From Candidatus Omnitrophota bacterium (GTDB lineage: Bacteria; Omnitrophota; Gorgyraeia; Zapsychrales; Zapsychraceae): a DNA stretch of 64,000 bases. The notes under the pieces are model-generated. The model was not told the DNA's origin. It worked only from the letters and a program-made list of their open reading frames with translations, and did not search any database. The position numbers and the translations under genes are program-made. Location of the stretch: NCBI GenBank assembly GCA_020632495.1, contig JACKFL010000005.1, positions 248,001-312,000 on the forward strand, written 5' to 3'. Below are positions 27,401-34,289 of the stretch, in pieces (positions within the stretch are counted from its first letter, which is position 1; every line of letters begins with the position of its first letter).

Positions 27401-30400
27401 CGTGCTTGCGGGCCGCCCAAATCGCTTCTTCCAATTGGAGAGTCAATTCGATGCGTTCGTTCATCAGAATGATGCGCACTGTCCCGACGGGCAGACCGAG
27501 AGATTGTTCGATATCGGCGATAATCTGCGCCACCGTCTTCAATTCTTCCGGCGTCTGCAATTTCGGAATGACGACATTCACGCCGGAGCCCTGTTCCTGC
27601 AACTGCTGGTAATTATTTACGATGAGGTGCACCAGGTCTTCGACGATAGCCGGCGCGGTAATGCCGTCGTAGCCGAAGAACTTGGAATTATAGTGAAGCC
27701 CGCGCACACGCGTGGTGAGCACCGGCCATTCGCTCCGGTCGGGAACGGTATAAGTTCTCTTCGGTCCTGCATATTCGGTGATTGCGCCGCTCAGGATATC
27801 CATTTGGGTCTGCTTGGCCTTCATCGCGGCCACACCCTTGTCCCAGCCGGCATCCTCGTAGTCATTGAATACGCGCACGGCGCCTCCGGTCAATGAATTG
27901 ATGGCCCACTTGGGATCGCTCCACGGTCCGGTGAGAATCGCTCCCGGACGGGTCAGCGGTTCCGGGACCTCATCCACCTTCCAGTCTCCCTCACGGATCT
28001 CACGCGCTGTCAGCGCGTTGCCGTAGGCGTCTTCGACAACGGCATCGGCCGGCATAAAGCCGTGCTTAAGTTCACCGCGGTCGACCTGATCCTGAACCCG
28101 CTCGCGCTGGCGCAATAATCCGGCGATCGGGCCGGCCCATTTTTGCGTCAGCTGGGCGATCAACTCATTCGTCCGTCCGTTGATGACCTTTTCCTCACCG
28201 GTGTACTCGGCCAGATCTCCCGACCACCGGGGGTTGACTTCAAATTTTGCCATATCGACTTCACCCAGCTGGGCTCCGTCTACCGATGCAGCGTCGACAA
28301 ACGCGATGGCGGTGGTCGGCGTATTGTAGCGGAACGAACCGGAACTGTTGCTGTCGATACCGGTAATATCAATCGCCTCGCGCAGGCCCTGTTCCCTGGC
28401 CGAAGCCAAGTCGCGCGCGCTGAGCAACACTTTGTGGACGATCTCATAGCGTTCGGAACCATCGACGTATTCATGCCGGCGGATCCACTGGCCGCCTCCG
28501 AAGACATCCGATTCCTGTTCGAGCGCGGCGCCCTGCAGTGTTTGAATTCCCGCAAATCCGTCCGTCAAACGGATCACAATCGGATCCTTGAGAAAACGCT
28601 CCACCGTAATGGTCTTCTCCACCGGATCCAGCGTGAGGCGATGGCTGGCCTGTCCGATGTCACCGCCCTTATAACCTCCCCAATTGAATGTGACCGTGTC
28701 ATTGACCTCGGCCGTCGTGACTTGGACCGCTTCCACTTCGTCGCTCAGCTGCGCTTCGTCGACATCGTCTTGACTCAGCCATCGAACCTTTGTCGTCAAA
28801 TCGGTAATAGTTATACTTCCTTCCGCATCGCCACTGCGGGATACCATCGACATATTCGGAAAGACGCCACGCTGGCGAAGAACCGCTTCTATACGGTCGT
28901 AGTCCTTGTCATCTACCACAATCGTATACACCCGTTCAAAGCGCGGATGTCCCGGGACATCTTCACGGGTACGCACCCAGCGGCCATTATCCTCGGCCTC
29001 CGGTATGAGAAGGGGGACACCTTCCTGGGTTGCCACCCCAACAAAATCACTTTCTAACTGAATGACGATCGGCTCCTCGTCGTGACGCTCCAGCTTGACG
29101 GTGCGGGCCTTGGGATCCAGCGTCAGACGGTTCTCAACCGTGGTACCTACGTCCTCAAAACTGCCGCCCCACTTGAACGTTTCCACCTGATCAACTTTAA
29201 CGATCAACTCCGCCAAAGTCGCCGCATCGGACAATACCTCCCCGGCCTTTGAACCGACGTCCAGCCGCCGCTGGCGCTCGCGGTCAAGACTGATGATTTC
29301 AGCCACGCGGGCCTGAACGGCATCGCTGATAATTTCCTCGTTGACCCCTTCACCGTCCGCTTCCCACAGATCAACGTCAACGGCCACCAGCGAGGTTTCC
29401 TCGGCCAGGGCCTGGGCGCCGGCCAACGTTTGCGGCGGAGCGAAACGGATAGAATCCGTTGTATAAGTGGTGTCGCCGACCAACGCCGCAAGGCGCTGAA
29501 AGCCCGTCCCGCCGGAGAAGTATTGGCGGGGAACGGTCTTGTGGCTGACCGGGTCGTACTCTTCCTTAATATAGTTGTAAACGCCCAGCTTAAAGGCCTT
29601 CAGGTACTGCTGATAAATCTTCTCCTTAACCGCGGGATCATCCACGTCGACGCCGGCGGTCTTATCACGGTCGATATACACCTGACCGAGCAGGGTTTGC
29701 TTCAGATTGTTCTTGAACCAGGACGCCAAAATCATCGAGTTATAGACCTGCCGGAGATTGGCAAACGTCTTGCCGGTGTTGACTTCCCTTTCGATTTCCG
29801 GCACCAGTATCTCGCGGATCATATCGGATACCGCTGTGCTCTGTTCGGTGACGTCTATATCGCCCAATTGCGCGCGGGCGAATTCTTCGCGGCCGGCCGC
29901 CTTTTGCATGGCCAGGTAATCTTGCGCCAACAGGACCTTCAACCGGCTGTTCACGACAAACGCGCCGCTGGCGTTTTCATAAACGGCGGCACTTTCCGGA
30001 ACGATCCAGACCTTGTTAAAAGTGTTGGTGGGGATTTCGGCGGTCCCGAATTTCTCCGCCGCCATGGAGTGGACCTTTTGCCAGAAATCACGTCCGAGTT
30101 CGTCCTCGGGGTACATCAGGGAAGCCGTCATCTGCTTCAAAATGTAGTCCTGGGCCAACAGGTCGCGGCCCATTTCGGTCATACCGAATTTGTCGGAAAT
30201 AATGCGGTCTTTCTCATGGGGGGATAAGTTGACCCACAGATCTTCCGACGGAGTAGTCAGGGTTGCCAAGAAGTACTTGATCAGCTTGTCCGAGGTCTCG
30301 CGCAGCTCGGCCGGGTTCAGCTGTTCGTCTCCCGGGCTGACATAAAATGTGAAATTAAGTGGATCCTCCGGATTGACCGCGATCCCTTTGATCAGCGCGG

Positions 30401-30578
30401 GCGTGTACCCGACGGTCGGTTTGACCATGACCCCGGGCGCCGGCATATTCAAAAGCTCCGGTAGCGACTGGGCTGCCACACTGGGCGGCAAAATGGATGT
30501 TGTGATGAAAAAGACGACGGTGAGTGCAGACGTGAACCTGCGGATGACTGAGTTTCCCTGGCGTGATTTCTGGAACAT
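21498..30578 (-). CDS. Giant protein 3: shared leader and N-domain + malate synthase + class I FBP aldolase + isocitrate lyase + shared tail, about 3026 aa
   Basis: ATG 30578 follows AAGGGGG. The leader (SALTVVFFITTSILPPSVAA) and N-domain (to about 420) match the other giants. Two copies of a unit of about 110 residues follow (about 465-575 and 627-735). Residues about 800-1340 are malate synthase (REGDWKV, ITGP-like LTGPWSDPKWAIN, VTNVGRWDK, LMQDLAVLK). Residues about 1400-1755 are class I fructose-bisphosphate aldolase (GGILAADES; Schiff-base Lys1622 in GGMILKSSM). About 400 mainly helical residues are unassigned. Residues about 2155-2895 are isocitrate lyase (YFSGWQASHHW, catalytic KKCGH with Cys2424, IHRTDAE, NLSPSFNW). 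The tail starts TTGGIDLNP near 2935. Both glyoxylate-shunt enzymes and an aldolase thus sit on one polypeptide. It has its own promoter and terminator. Confidence 0.87.
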   Translation of the reverse strand: MFQKSRQGNSVIRRFTSALTVVFFITTSILPPSVAAQSLPELLNMPAPGVMVKPTVGYTPALIKGIAVNPEDPLNFTFYVSPGDEQLNPAELRETSDKLIKYFLATLTTPSEDLWVNLSPHEKDRIISDKFGMTEMGRDLLAQDYILKQMTASLMYPEDELGRDFWQKVHSMAAEKFGTAEIPTNTFNKVWIVPESAAVYENASGAFVVNSRLKVLLAQDYLAMQKAAGREEFARAQLGDIDVTEQSTAVSDMIREILVPEIEREVNTGKTFANLRQVYNSMILASWFKNNLKQTLLGQVYIDRDKTAGVDVDDPAVKEKIYQQYLKAFKLGVYNYIKEEYDPVSHKTVPRQYFSGGTGFQRLAALVGDTTYTTDSIRFAPPQTLAGAQALAEETSLVAVDVDLWEADGEGVNEEIISDAVQARVAEIISLDRERQRRLDVGSKAGEVLSDAATLAELIVKVDQVETFKWGGSFEDVGTTVENRLTLDPKARTVKLERHDEEPIVIQLESDFVGVATQEGVPLLIPEAEDNGRWVRTREDVPGHPRFERVYTIVVDDKDYDRIEAVLRQRGVFPNMSMVSRSGDAEGSITITDLTTKVRWLSQDDVDEAQLSDEVEAVQVTTAEVNDTVTFNWGGYKGGDIGQASHRLTLDPVEKTITVERFLKDPIVIRLTDGFAGIQTLQGAALEQESDVFGGGQWIRRHEYVDGSERYEIVHKVLLSARDLASAREQGLREAIDITGIDSNSSGSFRYNTPTTAIAFVDAASVDGAQLGEVDMAKFEVNPRWSGDLAEYTGEEKVINGRTNELIAQLTQKWAGPIAGLLRQRERVQDQVDRGELKHGFMPADAVVEDAYGNALTAREIREGDWKVDEVPEPLTRPGAILTGPWSDPKWAINSLTGGAVRVFNDYEDAGWDKGVAAMKAKQTQMDILSGAITEYAGPKRTYTVPDRSEWPVLTTRVRGLHYNSKFFGYDGITAPAIVEDLVHLIVNNYQQLQEQGSGVNVVIPKLQTPEELKTVAQIIADIEQSLGLPVGTVRIILMNERIELTLQLEEAIWAARKHVAVTNVGRWDKMASDILARRERGDEIEPNPTAVGMDQPHLAAYVQRNVDVSLKRGAEPEGGMVVQMMSRGGSHPETDAWVVEKIRQDKIGERNAKMKFAWVATPQVVGVVNEVFQSGDYSDRQADPYGYSAAEEAKLVELPTGALNKEGVRKAVYDSLAYAIGFRTAGGAVAIVDETQPGLRLMQDLAVLKINYYWLWKLVHHRAVLDDLSEGVTPEYVTRVIDEQVEYIKSMSRETPPRADAFPDEDWDAVATTLKALVTADKMVTWESVVMNSIIDEDDPEMIQARLRGIFTSREELVAELNTAVAQKQERRTIRAALAAHDEVHYSPPTMALTDSQQAALSETAKRMVPQTGGILAADESIGSAKKRLDMVGLDNTYEYRQLMRRLMLTAPGLKESGIDSVILFAETFDNEDEAGNNLVQTYLVDRGIAPGIKTDKGLEDDPESPGEQVPNLKGLAELPAMLAEFRDKGAVFTKWRTVQHINAETGLPTDANILKNAVVQARAAKLTQEAGLVPIVEPEVMYEKSAHSLADSYGATVRTLQLTFDELVRQGVFLGGMILKSSMILAGQRADEQTDADTVGMETLKALLKSVPSAVPAIVFLSGGQNDDQVIANLDAVIRASQNQFVAARDAVVAELEAEGNQTRAEEVRSWTQTPWEISYSFGRGLQRPALLTWGGAAEGFEAGQRVMAETALTVKTARQGKLGTDEALLAQITSADFRHSEFSPADKELIFDALVTRGLIDVDGQLLVPTLMDQREEDRVVARYLGLPDAVTPYAKYVLAVLTKAQLVTIPFLQRTRPLAQLVRDTEPEALLTEAAKIRAELAVEVASGLKWDQSMSQRDEDYYRTEEKRKSPTEWQADLSVIDTELARRADMALNAEETINRLINDIDWIRVKLGKLIEAGVYFDSEWGSQGSLREDLRVKERLLELAQADYAVFGDDARRGMGPEHIAGILPSVMAGMENTQLRRRKITLRDTVKVALDEAVAALAVLDDVQRKALQAKVFDWLKLMVGISDIERPALVEEINAAVGSVVAGPALMNLARVIDDDTSRMKDENRGWVTTLMAGRVYNSYPYNVPKDRAMLSRDELRERSKGVQEWMDSDRFSLVRDRNWSGEEIAKSRSQSEPLPQVDNRMPRALIQLMRRNQAEGTYTATGGVMDGPSAGALAEAGMPALYFSGWQASHHWAEPDLAKYDYNEVPRVMERINKYLRNKDADKWQRFDAVRDELELVFDDLFTALRTDGEVDVAAYTKWFVDTVLKEEPTTEIFINQFREDPQTLLADIFGAAVREAVAQKDATSAETRNAIRDSAYAALADYLIEYLIPFYADGDTGHQSVKEMVRSFVRAGAGGIHIEDQAHGCKKCGHMAGKVLVSTAEQHRRLLEAAKERDLLGSELVIIHRTDAEVAKLIQSLEDPADHYMVKGVTRRNMPSLASLIRLVRRELRIVSGTPEEAVESIRKDFPTLAEGVERIWSLRGEVEGRSLIGKNWEVAGTGQDVGSSQDIWDSREAIEYGEGVLTPETVVRSLDGDLELTVQELLDRKPARLKEEMAAVSSLTSEWGRLAEMRTFTQLVEDTLTKENKTHLIQVWRDWVNPLEHTRSISQMQEKADELVGHEVFFDAEGARTFEGHFQIEAKAKDTVTGVQYGVLNAAKRSIKMAGIADVIWMEQGTPNVKQAETFVNIVRSDPRGESIPFAINLSPSFNWSNPSAWADQLTQEEINHVNDAMARNDFDWGDPNTWGANADQLKAVEKMFAAQSAFSDEIGKLGFVFQFVTIFQDHVSTHAMWNKAKKLHELGAGGFVHYVQQKEQRDKSRFVKHQTAAGTKRVGREDDPWTRGFSTTGATGKESTENQFGRQKKDNALVATEKPETTGGIDLNPEIMNLQIMRDGNGVALPLPQQPVETLQNIEGFIPVIIQMTPITNMPLILGLGIDFNPTEFGYDAKNSGEEPRARREDLEADRLSYLK

Positions 30579-30767
30579 GTTATCCCCCTTGGTTAAAGAA
30601 CGCAATATATAGGCCTTTACGGCACAAAAAACCGGCTTATCCGTGACTCGTATTGAGCCCGGACAGACGGATGATAGACTCTGGGAACTAAAGTTTTAGG
30701 ATGGAATATCCTGGGTGTGATTGGGGAAATAGCGGGATTACTTCTCTACTATTGCAGAGTATAACTA

Positions 30768-30809
30768 AATATAGCGTGAACCCCGGATGATGTCAAAAAA
30801 TATTTTGAC
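30768..30809 (-). promoter_or_regulatory. Sigma-70 promoter of giant 3 with the same palindromic operator
   Basis: On the minus strand TTGACA (30791-30796) and TATATT (30768-30773) are 17 bases apart. The palindrome GTCAAAA-TATT-TTTTGAC (30792-30809) overlaps the -35 box, as at the giant 2 promoter. The predicted transcript has a leader of about 180 bases before the ATG at 30578. Confidence 0.85.
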
Positions 30810-30861
30810 GGCCCGGTTCGGGCAAAGAAAGCGGTTTCAAGCGCCGGGAAAGCGGTTTCGA

Positions 30862-30890
30862 TTGCAATCCCCAGGGACGCGTGATATACT
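30862..30890 (+). promoter_or_regulatory. Probable promoter for tRNA-Pro
   Basis: TTGCAA (30862-30867), a 17-base spacer and TATACT (30885-30890) form a good sigma-70 promoter on the plus strand, about 117 bases before the tRNA-Pro gene. It faces away from the giant 3 promoter, so this intergenic region is a divergent control region. A 12-base motif, GAAAGCGGTTTC, occurs twice just upstream (about 30828 and 30849). Confidence 0.6.
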
Positions 30891-31006
30891 ACAGCGATTT
30901 TCAGCCGGATTCGTTAATTTGTCACTATTTCCCGTCGAGAACTGACGTACGTGTGGCATTGCGGGACCGGCTGGGTTGCCGATCGGCGGCCCGTAATGGT
31001 ATTTTT

Positions 31007-31080
31007 CGGGGAGTGGCGCAGCTGGCTAGCGTACGTGCTTTGGGAGCATGGGGTCGCGGGTTCGAATCCCGCCTCCCCGA
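31007..31080 (+). tRNA. tRNA-Pro (TGG anticodon)
   Basis: The plus strand gives a full cloverleaf: acceptor CGGGGAG/CTCCCCG, D arm GGCGCAGCTGGCTAGCG, anticodon stem CGTGC/GCATG enclosing TTTGGGA with TGG at 34-36, T arm GCGGG-TTCGAAT-CCCGC and discriminator A. It closely resembles other bacterial tRNA-Pro genes, including the C1-G72 start. CCA is not encoded. Confidence 0.96.
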
Positions 31081-31153
31081 TTTCACCATCTCTGAGGCAA
31101 GTTTGGGGTCCCCGCAGCGGCCCTCCGGACTTGCCTATTTTATTGGCAAATTG

Positions 31154-31183
31154 TTGGTGCCCGGCAGCGATTGTTGATATAAT
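31154..31183 (+). promoter_or_regulatory. Putative promoter almost abutting the AsmA-like start codon
   Basis: TTGGTG (31154-31159) and a perfect TATAAT (31178-31183) are separated by 18 bases. Transcription would begin near 31190, at or next to the ATG at 31191, so the mRNA could be leaderless or nearly so. The GGGG between the -10 box and the ATG could also serve as a weak Shine-Dalgarno for transcripts from further upstream. Confidence 0.45.
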
Positions 31184-31190
31184 GGGGCCG

Positions 31191-34100
31191 ATGAGAAAGA
31201 AAATTGTCTTTATCTTATTGGCTCTCATAATGTTAGGCGCAATTGCCTACTTTTATGTCAACCGCTTCCTGCTGCCGAAAGTTCACACCCTGATCGAATC
31301 CCGCATCGCCGAGCAGATCGGCCGTCCCGTTTCCATCGGCCGCATCCGGCTCGAACCCGCGGAAGGCTTCCGGTTGCAGAATGTGATTATCCGCGAGCCG
31401 GGATCACAGCAGACCTTTGTCCAGATCGATGAGATCGACTGCGCCCTTTTACTCGCGCCCTTCCTCAAAAACCGGACCGTGGTCATTCCTTCCATTACCA
31501 TCCGCAAACCTATCACCCGTATCGTCCAGCATACGGACGGGTCATTCAATTTCTCCGATATGCTCAAGCGGAAGAAAAAACCTCCCTCCGATCACGGGAC
31601 CCAGGTATTCATTACTCAAATCAAAGTGGTGCAGGCGGCCGTCGACTTCGTTAAGAATACCGCGGACGGTGATTTCTCGGAGAACTTCCGCGACATCGGC
31701 ATAGATCTTTCGCTCTCTATGGACCGCCAAATCGATTTCCGCCTGACCACGGTGATGCCGTTCGACTCGACCTCCATTGAGGCCAGCGGCCGCTATACTC
31801 TGGGCAGCAAGGACTTTTACGTTGAAATCAAGGCCAGCCAATGGAACGTCATGAAATATCAACGCCAATTTTACCCGCTGAAGAATTTTGCGATTGAGTC
31901 GGGAGAATTGGCTACGTGTGATCTACGCGTGGATTATTTCGACAGCAAATTGAAAATCAGCGGGGACGCGTATTTTGCCGGGACTGCCTTTTCCGCCGGC
32001 GAACACGGCTTTCGCGGAGACCTGCGGCTCTTGGCCAGCACCCTGTTGTTCGACCACGGTTCTCTGACCGCCAAAGGGGAATTGCGCCTGCCGGCAATGG
32101 AACTGACTATGCGGCCCGGGGAAAAATACGAAGGCGACCTGCAATTGTTCGTCGAATCTCTCACCCGCAAAGATGACGGTTTGTTCGTGTCGGGCAACAT
32201 CAAGGCCCGTAACGTCAATCTCACCTTTCCGGGGGAACAGTCGGTTCAAACCCATTTGACCGCGCGCGACAGCAACCTGACCTACCGCGACGGTAAGCTC
32301 ACCATCTTCGGTGACTTCGACTTTGAGGACGCGCACTATTCCTTCGGCAAAGACCGTGCCTTCAACGGACAATTGTTTGCCAAGAATCTTTCGCTCAGCC
32401 GTGACCATGGAACCTGGAAGCTCAAGAGCACCCTGCGCAGCGAGAATACGCGGCTGACATTCGGCCCGGCGGAATTGGTCAACAGCACGGTCAATTCCGA
32501 TCAGTTCCTTTTCGAGTCGACACCGGAAGCCATAACCCTCGACGGGAGCCTGGCCTTCTCCGAAGCGGTATTCGCCTTCGGCGATACGGTCAAGTTTCAG
32601 GGTAATCCGGACCTGAAGATTCAATATCACCGACCGCGTGCCGATCCGGAATCATCCACCGTCACCGGCCTCTTGGCCCTGCAAAACGGCCTCATCTTCG
32701 GCCTGCCCCGCGTGGAGAGCCTCAGCAACCTGCAAGGCGCATTGCGGTTGACTAAAGACGGCGCTGAAACCGAACAGATCAGCTTTACGGTTGAAAATAC
32801 TCATATCGACGTTACCGGAAAACTGAATAACTGGTCCGAACTCGCTTTGGAGGCCAGCGCCTACACCCCCAGCATCGAGCTTTCGCGGGTGACCGCGTTG
32901 ATGCCGGAAATATTCGAGAAGTACGAAATCACCCTCGACGGACGTTCGGCTCTGCGTGTCGACTTCACCGGGAGCGCGCGCCAATGGAAGGGCGGCAACA
33001 TTCAGCTCGCGGCGGAACTGATGGACAGCACGCTCAGTTGCCCCAAACTCCCTGGGGATATCACCCAAATCGGCGGACAGATCGGCTATTCCAGCGACCG
33101 GGTCACCTGGTCGGAGTTAAAAGCGGTTTTCAAAAACTTTCCCTTTCAGCTGAGCGGTCAACTCGAAAACTTTTCACGACCGGTCATCAACACAACAATG
33201 ACGGCCGATGATCTTAAGGCCCGCGCCCGGATCAGCCTGCTGAACAAGACGATCCGCGTCCCCTCAGTCACGGCACAGTATCACCAGTCTGACTTTGACG
33301 GATCCGCGGATATTTACTTTATTACCGGGCAACCGCCCGAGATTCAGATCAACGGACGCGGTACGGTCTATGCCAGCGACCTGGCCGCCTTTGCCCCGTC
33401 ATTCCGGGACAAGATCGAACCGCTCGCGCTGGAAGGCATCTTCGATACCAAACTGTTCTTCAAAGGCAAGCCGGGAGAGCATCTGGACTGGAGCATCGAC
33501 GTCGACGCCAAGTCCGACCGGGCCGTCATCAAGAACCACCCGCTGACCGATGTCAAGATCACCTATCTGCAGCGCGACAAGAACATCAGCAAGCTCAACA
33601 TGAATGCCGATGTGTACGGCGGCAAACTCAAGTTCGATTCGTCGGCGAATCTGGAAAACACAAACTTCCCCTTTGTCATGGCGCTCGGAATATACGACAC
33701 GGACCTGGCTAAATTTATCGTGAACCAGACTCCGGACAAGGAAAACAAACTGGCGGGTACTTTCTCATTAAATTTGGGTCTGGAGGGCGAACTAACCGAT
33801 CAGCAATCCTGGACGGGACAGGGTGATTATAAAATAGAAAACGGTTATATTTGGGATTTTAAGATTATCAAGGTACTCAACAAATTGCTGATCCGGGAGT
33901 TCGTTCGTACCGTTTACACCGACAGCTCTGCGAATTTCCGCATCGCCAACCGCAAGATCGGCACAGAAAATCTCACGCTGAAAAGCGACACCATCAGTCT
34001 GCTCGCCAAAGGCTACGTGGATTTCGATCAAAAACTATCCTTCGACGTTTACCCCGCACTCAGTGAGATCGCACGAATACAGTCGGATGACGAAATCCTG

Positions 34101-34280
34101 AAAAAATTTACAACGGTACTGCTGTCAAAAACCCTGAATATCATTAAACTTGGCGGGACGATCCAGGAACCGAAACACAGCATCGTGGCCACGCAAATCC
34201 CAACCAATATACTCAAAGGCACTCTGGATACTATCCGTGGTGTTGGCGAGTCCTTGTTCGAAACTATTATCAATCCGTAA
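31191..34280 (+). CDS. Large AsmA/TamB-like envelope protein, 1029 aa
   Basis: One N-terminal membrane anchor (KKIVFILLALIMLGAIAYFYV) leads into the pattern LPKVHTLIESRIAEQIGRPVSIGRIRLEPAEGFRLQ shared by the AsmA/TamB/YhdP superfamily. The next 850 residues are a long series of short beta strands, as in the elongated grooves of these proteins. The C-terminal part (ENGYIWDFKIIKVLNKLLIREF, then LKSDTISLLAKGYVDFDQKLSFDVYP and LGGTIQEPKHS) is a typical AsmA C-terminal domain. Family members span the periplasm and are linked to phospholipid transport to the outer membrane. I chose ATG 31191; ATG 31182 is possible, and longer frames would run through tRNA-Pro. It converges on the nitrate operon with 9 bases between the two stops. 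Confidence 0.85.
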   Translation: MRKKIVFILLALIMLGAIAYFYVNRFLLPKVHTLIESRIAEQIGRPVSIGRIRLEPAEGFRLQNVIIREPGSQQTFVQIDEIDCALLLAPFLKNRTVVIPSITIRKPITRIVQHTDGSFNFSDMLKRKKKPPSDHGTQVFITQIKVVQAAVDFVKNTADGDFSENFRDIGIDLSLSMDRQIDFRLTTVMPFDSTSIEASGRYTLGSKDFYVEIKASQWNVMKYQRQFYPLKNFAIESGELATCDLRVDYFDSKLKISGDAYFAGTAFSAGEHGFRGDLRLLASTLLFDHGSLTAKGELRLPAMELTMRPGEKYEGDLQLFVESLTRKDDGLFVSGNIKARNVNLTFPGEQSVQTHLTARDSNLTYRDGKLTIFGDFDFEDAHYSFGKDRAFNGQLFAKNLSLSRDHGTWKLKSTLRSENTRLTFGPAELVNSTVNSDQFLFESTPEAITLDGSLAFSEAVFAFGDTVKFQGNPDLKIQYHRPRADPESSTVTGLLALQNGLIFGLPRVESLSNLQGALRLTKDGAETEQISFTVENTHIDVTGKLNNWSELALEASAYTPSIELSRVTALMPEIFEKYEITLDGRSALRVDFTGSARQWKGGNIQLAAELMDSTLSCPKLPGDITQIGGQIGYSSDRVTWSELKAVFKNFPFQLSGQLENFSRPVINTTMTADDLKARARISLLNKTIRVPSVTAQYHQSDFDGSADIYFITGQPPEIQINGRGTVYASDLAAFAPSFRDKIEPLALEGIFDTKLFFKGKPGEHLDWSIDVDAKSDRAVIKNHPLTDVKITYLQRDKNISKLNMNADVYGGKLKFDSSANLENTNFPFVMALGIYDTDLAKFIVNQTPDKENKLAGTFSLNLGLEGELTDQQSWTGQGDYKIENGYIWDFKIIKVLNKLLIREFVRTVYTDSSANFRIANRKIGTENLTLKSDTISLLAKGYVDFDQKLSFDVYPALSEIARIQSDDEILKKFTTVLLSKTLNIIKLGGTIQEPKHSIVATQIPTNILKGTLDTIRGVGESLFETIINP

Positions 34281-34289
34281 GTGGCGGCA

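Noticed and set aside
11827..30578. Bacterial microcompartment or encapsulin shell as an explanation for the giant enzymes
   Set aside because: No shell protein (BMC domain or HK97-like fold) is visible in the window, and such cargo carries short tags rather than signal peptides with large N-domains.
30951..31190. N-terminal extension of the AsmA-like protein
   Set aside because: The extended frame would translate through the tRNA-Pro gene; a membrane anchor begins right after ATG 31191.
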